NCBI RefSeq assembly: GCF_000661915.1
Contig: NZ_CP007509.1
Span: 1,178,001-1,242,000 of the forward strand
Origin: Stutzerimonas decontaminans
Lineage (GTDB): Bacteria > Pseudomonadota > Gammaproteobacteria > Pseudomonadales > Pseudomonadaceae
Direction: 5' to 3'
Length of the DNA stretch: 64,000 nucleotides
The position numbers and the translations under genes were made by a program. Positions 1 through 9,047 of this stretch are shown here, in pieces (position 1 is the stretch's first letter; each line of letters begins with the position of its first letter). Under the pieces are notes generated by a model. It was not told the origin of the DNA. It ran no database searches and was given only the letters and a program-made list of their open reading frames with translations.

Positions 1-671
1 ACGTTGGCCGGCACCTCGATGTGGTAGCGCTCGAGGATTGCCAGCGCCTCGGCCGAAGTGGTCGGATCAGCCACGGTCGGCCCGGAAGCGATCACCGTGG
101 CCTCGTCGCCGGGCACGTCGGAAATCGCATAGGTGTACACGCTGGCCGGCCAGCAGGCCTTCGCCAGGCGACCGCCCTTGATCGCCGAGAGGTGCTTGCG
201 TACGCAGTTCATCTCGCCGATGTGCGCGCCGGAGCGCAGCAACGCCTTGTTTATCGCCTGCTTGTCGGCCAGCGAGATGCCTTCGGCCGGCAATGCCAGC
301 AACGACGAGCCGCCGCCGGAGAGCAGGAAGATCACCCGGTCGCTTTCCTCGAGGTTGCTGACCAGCTCCAGCACGCGGCGGGCGACGCGCTCGCCGGCGT
401 CATCCGGTACCGGGTGCGCGGCCTCCACCACCTCGATCCGGCGGCAATCGGCGTGATGTTCGTAGCGGGTCACCACCAGGCCGGACAGCTCGCCTTCCCA
501 GACCTGCTCGATGGCTTCGGCCATGGCCGCGGCGGCCTTGCCGGCGCCGATGACGATGGCCCGACCGCTGCGGTCTTCGGGCAGATGGTCGGCGAGCACG
601 TGGCGCGGATGAGCAGCCTCGATGGCGCTGTCGAACAGCTGGCGCAGCAGGGCTTGGGGATCGATGGGCAT
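1..671 (-). CDS. ttuD: Glycerate 2-kinase / hydroxypyruvate reductase TtuD (MOFRL family), C-terminus beyond window
   Basis: Last step of the glyoxylate-to-glycerate branch: it converts glycerate (or hydroxypyruvate, depending on how the family is annotated) towards central metabolism. Only the first 223 codons are visible; the family is about 420 residues, so the C-terminal MOFRL domain lies to the left of the window. The N-terminal domain shows a glycine-rich nucleotide-binding segment (SGGGSSLLALPAEG) and a conserved DVPGDE stretch. The ATG at 671 is preceded by AAGGAG at good spacing. It is fourth in the gcl-hyi-glxR-ttuD order, all on the minus strand, although a 326-bp gap with a hairpin separates it from glxR. 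Confidence 0.88.
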   Translation of the reverse strand, partial: MPIDPQALLRQLFDSAIEAAHPRHVLADHLPEDRSGRAIVIGAGKAAAAMAEAIEQVWEGELSGLVVTRYEHHADCRRIEVVEAAHPVPDDAGERVARRVLELVSNLEESDRVIFLLSGGGSSLLALPAEGISLADKQAINKALLRSGAHIGEMNCVRKHLSAIKGGRLAKACWPASVYTYAISDVPGDEATVIASGPTVADPTTSAEALAILERYHIEVPAN

Positions 672-997
672 CTCTGGCTCCTTGGTTCTTTTTGCAGAGG
701 CCGATTGCAGACCTTAGGGCTCGGCAATGCAAGCGCTAAGGGTTGAAATCGACCCGCCCGGCAGTCGGGCCGTGACTCCTAGTGCCGGGCGAATCGAAAA
801 GATGCCGTCCGCAGACGGCGGTTGGTGTGCAGGTGCGCGGGGCACTGGTCGTGGGGAGACGCGATGATTCCTACCCCACGCACCTGCAATCCAACCCTTT
901 GAGCGTCGCTGGAGCCGAGCGTTGCGGTGACCCACCACCCGGTCTGTCTGTCCCTGAAGGTGGGGTCGCGAGGCTCGACGCAGCGCGCTCGAAGGCT
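672..997. other. Intergenic region glxR-ttuD with a long imperfect hairpin
   Basis: There is no convincing gene here. The arms at 820-842 and 874-896 (23 nt each, 3 mismatches) face each other across a 31-nt loop, and a shorter alternative stem (GTGGGG with CCCCAC) lies inside. It could be a REP-type element or an RNA stabiliser or attenuator that lets ttuD be expressed differently from gcl-hyi-glxR. The remaining sequence shows nothing recognisable. Confidence 0.55.
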
Positions 998-1888
998 TTA
1001 CTCCTTGCGGATCGAGAAGTTGGCCATGTGCTCCAGGCCCTTGATCAGCGCCGAATGGTCCCAGCCGCTACCGCCGATCGCCGCGCAGGTGCTGAACACC
1101 TGCTGGGCGTTGGCGGTATTGGGCAGGTTGAGGCCCAGCTCGCGGGCGCCGGCCAACGCCAGGTTGAGGTCCTTCTGGTGCAGGCTGATGCGGAAGCCCG
1201 GATCGAAGGTGCCCTTGATCATGCGCTCGCCGTGCACTTCGAGAATCTTCGAGCCGGCGAAGCCGCCCATCAGCGCCTCGCGCACCTTGGCCGGGTCGGC
1301 GCCGTTCTTCGCGGCGAACAGCAGGGCCTCAGCGACCGCCTGGATGTTCAGCGCGACGATGATCTGGTTGGCCACCTTGGCGGTCTGGCCGTCGCCGTTC
1401 TCGCCGACGCGGGTGATGTTCTTGCCCATCGCCTGGAACAGCGGCAGGGCGCGCTCGAAGGCCGCTTCGCTGCCGCCGACCATGATCGACAGGCTGCCTG
1501 CCTTGGCGCCGACTTCACCGCCGGATACCGGCGCGTCGAGGTATTCGGCGCCGCTCTCCTTGATCTTTTCGGCGAACTGCTTGGTGGCGCTGGGGGAGAT
1601 CGAACTCATGTCGATCACCACCTTGCCCGGGCCGACGCCAGCCGCGATGCCCTGGTCGCGGAACAGCACGTCCTCGACCTGCGGCGTATCCGGCACCATG
1701 ACGATGATGAACTCGGCCTCCTGCGCGACTTCCTGCGGGGTGGCCAGGGCGATGGCGCCGGCCTGCACCAGGTCGGCGGGTGCCTTGTCATGATGTTCGG
1801 AAAGGAACAGTTGGTGGCCTGCGTTCTGCAGGTTGCTTGCCATGGGTTTGCCCATGATTCCGGTGCCGATAAATCCGATCTTAGCCAT
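998..1888 (-). CDS. glxR: 2-hydroxy-3-oxopropionate (tartronate semialdehyde) reductase
   Basis: Reduces tartronate semialdehyde to D-glycerate with NAD(P)H. The 296-aa protein is a typical beta-hydroxyacid dehydrogenase: an N-terminal Rossmann fold with GTGIMG at residues 8-13, the substrate motif DAPVSGG around 119-125, and the catalytic-lysine segment GQTAKVANQ with Lys171. Its length matches GarR/GlxR. It lies 28 bp downstream of hyi and follows gcl in one minus-strand operon, which favours the glyoxylate role over 3-hydroxyisobutyrate dehydrogenase, the closest paralogous family. Confidence 0.95.
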   Translation of the reverse strand: MAKIGFIGTGIMGKPMASNLQNAGHQLFLSEHHDKAPADLVQAGAIALATPQEVAQEAEFIIVMVPDTPQVEDVLFRDQGIAAGVGPGKVVIDMSSISPSATKQFAEKIKESGAEYLDAPVSGGEVGAKAGSLSIMVGGSEAAFERALPLFQAMGKNITRVGENGDGQTAKVANQIIVALNIQAVAEALLFAAKNGADPAKVREALMGGFAGSKILEVHGERMIKGTFDPGFRISLHQKDLNLALAGARELGLNLPNTANAQQVFSTCAAIGGSGWDHSALIKGLEHMANFSIRKE

Positions 1889-1916
1889 GGTTGTTTCTCC
1901 TCAAATTCTGTTCGGG

Positions 1917-2699
1917 TCAGATGGCGTTGTGTGTCTTCAGCCAGGCGAGGCCTTCGGCGGTGCTGGTGGCCGGCTTGTACTCGCAGCCGACCCAGCCCTG
2001 GTAGCCGATACGGTCCAGGTGCTCGAACAGGAAGTGGTAATTGATCTCGCCGGTGCCCGGTTCGTTACGGCCCGGGTTGTCAGCCAGCTGGATATGGTTG
2101 ATCGCGTCCAGGTTGGCTTCGATGGTCCGCGCCAGGTCTCCCTCCATGATCTGCATGTGGTAGATGTCGTACTGCAGGAACAGGTTGGGGTGACCGACCT
2201 TGCCGCGGATCTCCTGCGCCTGGGAGGTGTTGTTGAGGAAGAAGCGTGGGATGTCGCGGGTGTTGATCATCTCCATCACCAGGCGGATGCCAGCCTCCTC
2301 GAGCTTCTGCGCGGCATAGCGCAGGTTCTCGATAAAGGTCATTTCCAGCTTGCCGAGATCGGCGCCACGCGGGGCGATGCCGGCCAGGCAGTTGACCTGG
2401 GTATTGCCGAGCACCTTGGCATAGGCGATGGCCTGGTCGACGCCGGCGCGGAACTCCTCGACCCGCTCCGGCAGGATGGCGATACCGCGCTCACCGCTTG
2501 CCCAGTCGCCGGCCGGCAGGTTGAACAGCACCTGGGTCAGCTTGTTGGCGTCCAGCCGGGCCTTGATCTCCTCGGCCGGGTAGTCGTAGGGGAACAGGTA
2601 CTCGACACCGGTAAAGCCGGCTTCGGCAGCGGCGGCGAAGCGGTCGAGGAAATCCATCTCGGTGAACAGCATGGACAGATTGGCGGCAAAGCGGGGCAT
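1917..2699 (-). CDS. hyi: Hydroxypyruvate isomerase
   Basis: Interconverts hydroxypyruvate and tartronate semialdehyde, linking Gcl to GlxR. The 260-aa TIM-barrel protein of the xylose isomerase-like superfamily carries the two acidic residues expected for Hyi: Glu143 in VMEMIN and Glu240 in GCEYKP. The ATG at 2699 is preceded by AGGAGAGA. It lies between gcl and glxR on the minus strand, and the position and spacing fit the pseudomonad gcl operon. Confidence 0.95.
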   Translation of the reverse strand: MPRFAANLSMLFTEMDFLDRFAAAAEAGFTGVEYLFPYDYPAEEIKARLDANKLTQVLFNLPAGDWASGERGIAILPERVEEFRAGVDQAIAYAKVLGNTQVNCLAGIAPRGADLGKLEMTFIENLRYAAQKLEEAGIRLVMEMINTRDIPRFFLNNTSQAQEIRGKVGHPNLFLQYDIYHMQIMEGDLARTIEANLDAINHIQLADNPGRNEPGTGEINYHFLFEHLDRIGYQGWVGCEYKPATSTAEGLAWLKTHNAI

Positions 2700-2778
2700 G
2701 GTTCTCTCTCCTGATCTGTAGGGATCAAATTCGGTTCAGCATTGCGGCGGTGCGGTGACCACCCTGGGTGTTGCGTTG

Positions 2779-2895
2779 TGGTGGATATGCTTCGCGATAT
2801 CCACCCTACGGTTGCTTCGGTGCCCGTCGCTGATAACTGCGGCGGCCGGTAGGACGGGTGGCCGCCCCGTGGAAGAGCGCGAAGCGTCTTCCACG
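2779..2895. repeat. Pair of inverted GTAG-type REP hairpins (REPIN-like)
   Basis: Two hairpins in opposite orientation occupy the gcl-hyi gap. The left one (arms 2781-2788 and 2797-2804, followed by CCTACG) reads as a GTAGGGTGGATAT element on the minus strand. The right one has perfect 9-bp arms (2868-2876 and 2887-2895) and is preceded by GGTAGGACGGG on the plus strand. Similar GTAG-headed hairpins recur at 24.6 kb and 27.1 kb, so this is a dispersed family. Confidence 0.7.
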
Positions 2896-2915
2896 CGGTT
2901 GTGGTTACGGGCGAA

Positions 2916-4697
2916 TCAGTCCAACAGCCCGACCGCCGTCGGCGCATCTTCACGGCCTTCGGCCAGCGCCTCGAACTCGTTGATGGCGTCGATCTCGGTG
3001 CCCATGGCGATGTTGGTCACCCGTTCGAGGATCACCTCGATCACCACCGGCACGCGGTACTCGGCCATCCAGGCCTGGGCCTGTTCGATGGCCGGGCGCA
3101 GGTCTTCCTGGCGAAACACGCGGATCGCCTTGCAGCCCAAGCCCTCGACCACCGCGACATGATCGACGCCGTAGCCTTCCATGCCGCTCTGGTCGGCATT
3201 GATGTTCTCGAAGCCCAGCTGCACGCAGTAATCCATCTCGAAACCGCGCTGCGACTGGCGGATCAGCCCGAGGTAGGCGTTGTTCACCAGGATGTGGATG
3301 TAGGGCAGCTTGAACTGGGCGCCCACCGCCAACTCCTCGATCATGAACTGGAAGTCATAGTCGCCCGAAAGCGCCACCACCTTGCGCGCCGGATCGGCGG
3401 CAACCACACCGAGCGCTGCCGGAATGGTCCAGCCGAGCGGGCCGGCCTGGCCGCAGTTGATCCAGTGGCGCGGCTGGTAAACGTGCAGGAACTGCGCGGC
3501 GGCGATCTGCGACAGGCCGATGGTGCTGACGTAGCAGGTGTCCTTGCCGAAGGCGTTGTTCATGCACTGGTACACACGCTGCGGCTTCATCGGCACGCTG
3601 TCGAAGTTGGTCTTGCGCAACATCGTGCGCTTGCGTTCCAGGCAGTCGGCGGCCCAGGCGCGGCGATCCGGCAGGCGACCTTCAGCCTTGCGTTCCCTGG
3701 CTACCTCGACGAACAGCTCAAGCGCGGCGCGGGCGTCGGAGACGATCCCGTAGTCCGGCGCGAACACCCGGCCGATCTGGGTCGGCTCGATGTCGACGTG
3801 AACGAAGGTGCGGCCCTTGGTATAGGTCTCCACCGACCCAGTGTGGCGGTTGGCCCAGCGGTTGCCGATGCCGAGCACGAAGTCGGATTCCAGCATGGTC
3901 GCGTTGCCGTAGCGGTGGCTGGTCTGCAGGCCGCACATGCCGGCCATCAGCGGATGGTCGTCGGGGATCGAGCCCCAGCCCATCAGCGTCGGGATCACCG
4001 GCACGTCCACGGTCTCGGCGAACTCCACCAGCAAGGTTTCGGCTGCGGCGTTGTAGATGCCGCCGCCGGCGACGATCAGCGGACGCTCGGCGGAGCAGAG
4101 CATGTCGATGGCCTTCTCGATCTGCTTGCGGGTCGCCGCCGGCTTGTACACGGCGAGCGGCTCGTAGGTGTCGATGTCGAATTCGATCTCGCCCATCTGC
4201 ACATCGAATGGCAGGTCGATCAGCACCGGGCCGGGGCGGCCTGAGCGCATCACGTGGAAGGCCTGCTGGAACACGCGCGGCACCAGCGCCGGTTCGCGAA
4301 CGGTAACCGCCCACTTGGTCACCGGCTTTGCGATGGATTCGATATCGACGGCTTGGAAATCTTCTTTGTGCAGCTTGGCACGCGGCGCCTGGCCGGTGAT
4401 GCAGAGGATCGGGATCGAGTCGGCCGAAGCGGAATACAGGCCCGTGATCATGTCGGTGCCGGCCGGGCCCGAGGTGCCGATGCACACGCCGATGTTGCCC
4501 GGCTTGGCGCGGGTGTAGCCCTCGGCCATGTGCGAGGCACCCTCGACGTGGCGGGCGAGGATATGACGGATGCCGCCATCGGCCCGCAGGGCGGAATACA
4601 GCGGATTGATCGCGGCTCCGGGGATGCCGAAGGCGGTGTCGATGCCTTCCTTGCGCATTACCGCGACGGCAGCGTCGATTGCTCTCATGCGGGCCAT
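2916..4697 (-). CDS. gcl: Glyoxylate carboligase (tartronate semialdehyde synthase)
   Basis: Condenses two glyoxylate molecules to tartronate semialdehyde plus CO2, using thiamine diphosphate. The 593-aa protein has the three ThDP-enzyme domains. In the segment RHVEGAS residue 51 is Val where nearly all ThDP enzymes have the catalytic Glu, a hallmark of glyoxylate carboligase. The cofactor-binding motif starts at SGDYDFQ and ends at LVNN. It is the first gene of the gcl-hyi-glxR-ttuD operon and is divergent from a LysR gene. Here it would consume the glyoxylate released by ureidoglycolate lyase. Confidence 0.97.
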   Translation of the reverse strand: MARMRAIDAAVAVMRKEGIDTAFGIPGAAINPLYSALRADGGIRHILARHVEGASHMAEGYTRAKPGNIGVCIGTSGPAGTDMITGLYSASADSIPILCITGQAPRAKLHKEDFQAVDIESIAKPVTKWAVTVREPALVPRVFQQAFHVMRSGRPGPVLIDLPFDVQMGEIEFDIDTYEPLAVYKPAATRKQIEKAIDMLCSAERPLIVAGGGIYNAAAETLLVEFAETVDVPVIPTLMGWGSIPDDHPLMAGMCGLQTSHRYGNATMLESDFVLGIGNRWANRHTGSVETYTKGRTFVHVDIEPTQIGRVFAPDYGIVSDARAALELFVEVARERKAEGRLPDRRAWAADCLERKRTMLRKTNFDSVPMKPQRVYQCMNNAFGKDTCYVSTIGLSQIAAAQFLHVYQPRHWINCGQAGPLGWTIPAALGVVAADPARKVVALSGDYDFQFMIEELAVGAQFKLPYIHILVNNAYLGLIRQSQRGFEMDYCVQLGFENINADQSGMEGYGVDHVAVVEGLGCKAIRVFRQEDLRPAIEQAQAWMAEYRVPVVIEVILERVTNIAMGTEIDAINEFEALAEGREDAPTAVGLLD

Positions 4698-4806
4698 GGA
4701 TCACACCTCTTATTCGATAGTTTTTCTACGTGGCTCAAGCATGCCGCCCTGGATTCTCCGGCGGAATTGGCCGAGACTTCAGTTCTGTCGATATCAGGAG
4801 TATCGA
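4698..4806. promoter_or_regulatory. Divergent gcl / LysR control region
   Basis: The 109-bp region separates gcl (minus) from the LysR gene (plus). TATTCGATA at 4711-4719 and TATCGAATG at 4801-4809 are near-inverted copies placed just upstream of each start, and a further TCGATA lies near 4785-4795. LysR proteins usually bind dyads in such shared promoters, so these are candidate sites. No -10/-35 pair was assigned. Confidence 0.4.
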
Positions 4807-5715
4807 ATGGATCGTTACACGACCCTGCGCAGCTTCGTGCTGGTGGCCGATTGCGGCAGCTTCGCCGCGGCTGCGCACAAGGAAAACGTCACTCCAGTGG
4901 TGATGGGGCGGCGGCTGGATGCGCTGGAGCGGCATCTGGGTGTGAAGCTGATGCACCGCTCGACGCGCGGGCTGTCATTGACCGATCTGGGCGAGCAATA
5001 CCTGGAGCGCGCCCGTGGGCTGCTGAAGGATTTCGATGAGGTGGATGCCAGCATCAGCCACGACCGCACTTCGGTGCGTGGCCATCTGGTGGTGTCGGCG
5101 CCAGCAGCATTCGGCCGGCGACATATCGGCCCGCACGCGCCGGCATTCCAGGCGCGTTATCCCGACCTGCAACTGTCGTTCAACTTCACCGACAGCGTGG
5201 TCGATCTGGTGCGCCACGGCTATGACATGGGCATTCGCATCGGCGAGGTGACCGACCCCAACTATGTGGCGGTGCGGCTGTTTCCGAACAGGCGGGTGGT
5301 CTGCGGCTCGCCCGAGTACTTCGCCCGCCACGGCACGCCGAAGGCATTGGAGGAGCTGACCGAGCACAACTGCCTGGCCTTCAACCTGCAGGGCGGGCAG
5401 CAGCGTGGCTGGACTTTCCTGCGCGACGGCAGGCAGGTGGCGATCCGCGTGGCCGGCAATCTGGACTGCAATGACGGTGAACTGCTGTTCGACTGGGTCA
5501 AGCAGGGCCTGGGCATCGGCTGGCGCTCGACCTGGGAGATCCAGGCCGAGCTCAAGCGCGGCGAGCTGGTCACGGTACTCGACGAATACGCGCTGCCGGC
5601 CTACGACATCCAGGCGGTGTACCCGCAGCAGCGCTACCTGCCGGCCAAGGTGCGTTTCTTCATCGACTACCTGAAGGACATCTACAACGCACCGGGCTAT
5701 TGGGAAGTGCGCTGA
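4807..5715 (+). CDS. LysR-family transcriptional regulator, probable regulator of the gcl operon
   Basis: A 302-aa LysR-type regulator: an N-terminal winged helix-turn-helix (about residues 1-60, with FAAAAHKENVTPVVMGRRL), then a type 2 periplasmic-binding-like effector domain from about residue 88. The ATG at 4807 was chosen because LysR proteins start directly at the first helix (MDRYTTLRSFV); the open frame continues upstream without a plausible start. It is divergent from gcl, the usual layout for a LysR protein and its target. The effector cannot be read from sequence; a glyoxylate-pathway metabolite is an inference. Confidence 0.9.
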   Translation: MDRYTTLRSFVLVADCGSFAAAAHKENVTPVVMGRRLDALERHLGVKLMHRSTRGLSLTDLGEQYLERARGLLKDFDEVDASISHDRTSVRGHLVVSAPAAFGRRHIGPHAPAFQARYPDLQLSFNFTDSVVDLVRHGYDMGIRIGEVTDPNYVAVRLFPNRRVVCGSPEYFARHGTPKALEELTEHNCLAFNLQGGQQRGWTFLRDGRQVAIRVAGNLDCNDGELLFDWVKQGLGIGWRSTWEIQAELKRGELVTVLDEYALPAYDIQAVYPQQRYLPAKVRFFIDYLKDIYNAPGYWEVR

Positions 5716-5720
5716 GCGGC

Positions 5721-6131
5721 TCAGTTGCCGCGGTAGGTGGAGAAGCCGTAGGGGCTCAGCAGCAGCGGGATGTGGTAGTGCTCGACGCTGCCATCCGCTT
5801 CGAAGATCACTGGAACTTCGGGGAAAAAGGTGCTGGCATTCTGCGCGGCGAACCAGTCGCCGGTCTTGAAGGTGACGCGGTAGGTGCCTTTTTCCAGCGC
5901 CTTGCCTTCGGGATACAGCGCGGTGATGCGGCCTTGGGCGTTGGTCTCGCCGCTGTTGAGTGATTTCCAGGCATCACCCTGACGTTGTTCCAGGGTGACA
6001 CGGACGTCTGGCGAAGGCAGGCCGTCTTGCAGATTCAGCACATGCACGCTGAGCGGGTTGCCAGCGGCCAGGGACAGACCGGACAGGCCGCTGAGCATCA
6101 AACCGGCGGCGATTGAACGTAGTGCTTTCAT
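5721..6131 (-). CDS. hiuH: Periplasmic 5-hydroxyisourate hydrolase (transthyretin-like)
   Basis: Hydrolyses 5-hydroxyisourate to OHCU, the step after urate oxidation. The 136-aa protein has a signal peptide (MKALRSIAAGLMLSGLSGLS, cleavage near LAAG), so it should act in the periplasm, unlike the cytosolic UraH at 20.6 kb. Family residues are present: HVLN near the mature N-terminus, the Arg in NAQGR, the HYH motif and a C-terminal YRGN where the family usually ends YRGS. The start at 6131 is the Met that begins the signal peptide. It is 16 bp downstream of a secreted GlcG-like gene in a probable two-gene operon, facing a two-component system as E. coli hiuH faces hprRS. Confidence 0.9.
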   Translation of the reverse strand: MKALRSIAAGLMLSGLSGLSLAAGNPLSVHVLNLQDGLPSPDVRVTLEQRQGDAWKSLNSGETNAQGRITALYPEGKALEKGTYRVTFKTGDWFAAQNASTFFPEVPVIFEADGSVEHYHIPLLLSPYGFSTYRGN

Positions 6132-6147
6132 GGGGTTTTCCTTTTCT

Positions 6148-6651
6148 TCAGTGGGAGGAGGGCAGCAGTTTTTCGATGGCGGCCATGGCGCAGGCCTCGT
6201 CGTTCTTGGCACCGCCGGCGCCGGCCACGCCGATGGCGCCGATCACCTCGTTGCCGACCTTCAGCGGCGCGCCACCGCCGAGCAGCAACAGCTCATCCAG
6301 CGTGTTGAGGTTGGCGGCGTCCGGCGTAGCGGCGGCGCGCTCGGCGAACAGACGGGTCGGGGTCTTGCTCGACAGCGCGGTGTAGGCCTTGCGTTGGGCG
6401 GCGAGGGTGTTGTGCGGGCCGACGTTGTCGTCCCGGCGCAGGGCAACCAGATTGCCGCCGCGATCAACCACTGCGACCACCGCCGTGCGGTTTTCCGCGT
6501 GGCACTGGTCCAGCGTGGCCTGGATCAGGCCATCGGCCAGGGCCAGCGAGACGTTCTGCTGGGTGATCGGTGCCGGCGTGGCGGCGTTGGCGCTCAGGGC
6601 CGGGGTAATTAATGCCAGGGTCAGCAATGACAGTGTGGCTGCGAGACGCAT
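6148..6651 (-). CDS. Secreted GlcG/HbpS-like (DUF336, Haem_degrading family) protein
   Basis: A 167-aa protein with a clear signal peptide (MRLAATLSLLTLALITPALS) followed by one GlcG/HbpS domain, recognisable from VAVVDRGGNLVALRRDD and the glycine-rich end GAIGVAGAGGAKNDEAC. Some family members bind haem or sense redox stress; the molecular role of most is unknown. The start at 6651 has an AAGGA motif about 9 bp upstream. It is the promoter-proximal gene of the pair with the periplasmic HIU hydrolase. The box at 6724-6741 lies about 75-90 bp upstream of the start. Confidence 0.85.
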   Translation of the reverse strand: MRLAATLSLLTLALITPALSANAATPAPITQQNVSLALADGLIQATLDQCHAENRTAVVAVVDRGGNLVALRRDDNVGPHNTLAAQRKAYTALSSKTPTRLFAERAAATPDAANLNTLDELLLLGGGAPLKVGNEVIGAIGVAGAGGAKNDEACAMAAIEKLLPSSH

Positions 6652-6723
6652 ATCGGTTTCCTTGGGTGACTTGGCTGCGGAGCGCATGGTGCCGATGCCA
6701 GCCCGTCAGAACCGTTGCCTGCG

Positions 6724-6741
6724 CATTACGCTTTTGTAATG
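6724..6741. promoter_or_regulatory. Perfect palindrome CATTAC-N6-GTAATG, candidate response-regulator (HprR/CusR-type) box
   Basis: CATTAC (6724-6729) and GTAATG (6736-6741) form an exact inverted repeat around GCTTTT, between the glcG-like gene and the two-component operon. From memory, the E. coli HprR box upstream of hiuH has the form CATTACA-N4-TGTAATG, and the match in half-site, spacing and context is striking. It probably controls hiuH-glcG and possibly the regulator genes. Confidence 0.7.
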
Positions 6742-6769
6742 GCCGCTTCGTCGCCGACTCCCTAACCTA

Positions 6770-6909
6770 GCAGGCCGTTGAAGAACTACCTGCGTTGCCA
6801 TCGCTGCGTTGAAAACAGGCTCTAAATGCTCATTTACCACTTGTAAACTGCGCTTTTTCGCCTGTTCGCCTTGCGCTGGCTGCCTCGCTGACGTTCTTCA
6901 ACGACCTGC
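6770..6909. repeat. 140-bp element with terminal inverted repeats
   Basis: The ends 6770-6786 and 6893-6909 are 17-bp inverted repeats (GCAGGCCGTTGAAGAAC against its complement with one mismatch), and the interior has further partial symmetry. It contains no gene and ends 25 bp before the response regulator start. It looks like a non-coding dispersed palindromic element of pseudomonads; similar sequences are remembered from other genomes but could not be searched here. If transcribed it would fold into a long stem in the regulator's leader. Confidence 0.6.
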
Positions 6910-6934
6910 GGCGCACATTCAGCGAGGTGATCCG

Positions 6935-7609
6935 ATGCGAATTCTGGTGGTGGAGGACGAGGCCAAGACGGCTGACTACCTCAAGCGCGGGCTGGAGGAA
7001 TCTGGCTATCGCGTCGAGGTGGCGCGCAACGGCGTCGATGGCAAATACCTGATCGAGGAGGAGACCTTCGACCTGTTGATCCTCGACGTCATGCTGCCGG
7101 GGCTCGACGGCTGGGAGCTGGTACAGGTGGTGCGCAGGCGCTCGGCGCATACGCCGGTGCTGTTTCTCACCGCGCGCGATGCGGTGGAAGACCGTGTGCG
7201 TGGGCTGGAGCTGGGCGCCGACGACTATCTGGTCAAGCCGTTCTCCTACGCCGAGCTGCTGGCGCGGGTACGCACCCTGCTGCGGCGCGGGCCGCCGCGG
7301 GAAGTCGAGCGCTTTCAGGTCGCCGATCTGGAGCTGGACCTGTTGCGCCGTCGCGTCACCCGCCAGGGCGAACGCATCAGCCTGACCAACAAGGAGTTCG
7401 CCTTGCTGCACCTGTTGCTGCTGCGCCAAGGCGAGGTGCTGTCGCGTGCGCAGATCGCCTCGCAGGTCTGGCAGATGAACTTCGACAGCGACACCAATGT
7501 GGTCGACGTAGCGATCCGCCGCCTGCGCGCCAAGGTCGACGATCCCTTTCCGCTCAAGCTCATCCACACCGTGCGCGGTATGGGCTATGTGCTGGAAGCC
7601 GCCACGTGA
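6935..7609 (+). CDS. OmpR-family response regulator, CusR/CopR/HprR type
   Basis: A 224-aa response regulator: a receiver domain with the acidic pair at residues 8-9, phosphoacceptor Asp51 in LILDVMLPG, Thr79 and Lys101 in LVKPF, followed by a winged-helix DNA-binding domain ending [15 protein letters not shown] ([11 protein letters not shown]). The ATG at 6935 starts the canonical MRILVVEDE and has GAGGTG upstream. It overlaps the sensor kinase gene by 4 bp. By family it could be metal (CusR/CopR) or peroxide (HprR) responsive. The neighbouring periplasmic HIU hydrolase and the CATTAC-N6-GTAATG box favour HprR. Confidence 0.92.
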   Translation: MRILVVEDEAKTADYLKRGLEESGYRVEVARNGVDGKYLIEEETFDLLILDVMLPGLDGWELVQVVRRRSAHTPVLFLTARDAVEDRVRGLELGADDYLVKPFSYAELLARVRTLLRRGPPREVERFQVADLELDLLRRRVTRQGERISLTNKEFALLHLLLLRQGEVLSRAQIASQVWQMNFDSDTNVVDVAIRRLRAKVDDPFPLKLIHTVRGMGYVLEAAT

Positions 7610-8964
7610 GCCTGTTGCCGCGTTCACTCAGCCTGCGCTTGGCGCTGGCCTTCGCCCTGGTGGCGAGCGTGCTGCTGGGCAGCATCGGCCTGTATATGTA
7701 CTGCTCGCTGGAGCGCGAGATCGCCTGGCGTGACGATCAGGCACTGCTTGGCCGGCTGGAGCGTATGCAGGCGCTGCTGGACGACAGCGCCAGCATCGAG
7801 GCGCTACGGCAACGTCCGCAGCTGTACGAGAACATGCTGGGTAATCGCGACAGCCTGCTCTGGCTGCTCGATGCTCAGGGGCGCGCGCTGATCGAGATCA
7901 ACCCGGCGCGGCTACCCATTCCGACATTGCCGGCCAGCGCCGCAGCGGAGCTGATCGATACAGATGGAGCGCGGCTGGCCTGGCGGCGCCTGCCGGGCGA
8001 GGCGGGGCTGACGCTGGTCGCCGGGCGCATGCTCGCTGAGCGTGAGCAGATGCTCGCCGCCTACCGTGTAAAACTGTGGTGGGCGTTGAGCCTCGGCGCG
8101 CTGCTGGCGTCAGTGCTTGGCTGGCTGATCAGTCGGCGCGCCTTGCGTCCGGTGCGTCACCTGACCCGTCAGGCGCTGGCGATCGACGTGCAGCACCTGC
8201 ACCTGCGCCTGGACGAATCGGCCATGCCCAGCGAACTGGAGCCGCTGCGTGGGGCGCTGAACCAGATGCTCAATCGCTTGGAACAGGGCTTCGCGCGCTT
8301 GTCGCGCTTCAGCGAAGATCTTGCCCACGAGATGCGCACACCGCTGGGCAATCTCATGGGGCAGACCCAGCAGCTGTTGCACAAGGACCGCGATGCCGAG
8401 GCCTATCACGCGCTGCTGGTGTCGAATCAGGAGGAGTACGAGCGCCTGGCGCGAATGATCGACAGCATGCTGTTTCTCGCCCGTGCCGAGCAGCCGGCAA
8501 CGGCCATCACGCGGCAGGCTTTTTCGCTGCCGGAACTGGTCGAGCAGCTGTGCGAATACTTCGAGGGTGTCGCCGAAGAGCGTGGCATCCAGCTGCTCGA
8601 CGAGACCGAGGGCGAGCTGTTTGGTGATGCCGACCTGATTCGCCGGGCACTGGCAAACTTGCTGGCCAATGCGCTGCGCTATGGCGCGGGCGACAGCCCG
8701 GTGCGCATCGTCAGCGGCTCAGGGGCTGGCTGGCGCTGGGTCAGCGTGATCAACCAGGGGCCGCCGATCGCGGCGGAACAGCTGCCGCGGCTGTTCGACC
8801 GCTTCTACCGCTGCGATCCGTCACGCGCGGAACCGGGCGATTCCGGCGGCCTGGGATTGGCCATCGTGCGCTCGATCATGCAGCTGCACGGCGGCGAGGT
8901 TGATGTGCGTAGCGATTCCCGGCAGACCGAATTCACCCTGCGTTTCGCTGCAACATCAGCCTGA
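7606..8964 (+). CDS. Sensor histidine kinase of the heavy-metal/peroxide (CusS/HprS) type
   Basis: A 452-aa inner-membrane sensor kinase with TM1 at about residues 9-32, a periplasmic sensor region of about 120 residues, TM2 at about 152-175, then a HAMP domain. The phosphoacceptor His241 is in [10 protein letters not shown], the N box is [14 protein letters not shown] and the G box is GLGLAIV. The start is GTG at 7606, overlapping the regulator's stop (GTGA), so translation is coupled. The periplasmic domain shows no obvious His/Met/Cys-rich copper site, which weakens a purely metal-sensing reading. Confidence 0.93.
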   Translation: MSLLPRSLSLRLALAFALVASVLLGSIGLYMYCSLEREIAWRDDQALLGRLERMQALLDDSASIEALRQRPQLYENMLGNRDSLLWLLDAQGRALIEINPARLPIPTLPASAAAELIDTDGARLAWRRLPGEAGLTLVAGRMLAEREQMLAAYRVKLWWALSLGALLASVLGWLISRRALRPVRHLTRQALAIDVQHLHLRLDESAMPSELEPLRGALNQMLNRLEQGFARLSRFSEDLAHEMRTPLGNLMGQTQQLLHKDRDAEAYHALLVSNQEEYERLARMIDSMLFLARAEQPATAITRQAFSLPELVEQLCEYFEGVAEERGIQLLDETEGELFGDADLIRRALANLLANALRYGAGDSPVRIVSGSGAGWRWVSVINQGPPIAAEQLPRLFDRFYRCDPSRAEPGDSGGLGLAIVRSIMQLHGGEVDVRSDSRQTEFTLRFAATSA

Positions 8965-9047
8965 TTTCGATCATTGGCACCGGATCGGGAAGCCTCACTG
9001 CGCTGTCACAGCTAAGGTGGATATAACCGCCTGTGAGAGACGCGCTT

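Noticed and set aside
820..896. Long hairpin upstream of ttuD considered as a rho-independent terminator
   Set aside because: No T-run on either strand after the stem and the loop is 31 nt.
6935..8964. Naming the two-component system CusRS/CopRS (copper)
   Set aside because: No copper efflux or resistance genes nearby and no metal-ligand cluster in the sensor domain; the HIU hydrolase neighbour and CATTAC box favour an HprRS-like role, so no symbol was assigned.
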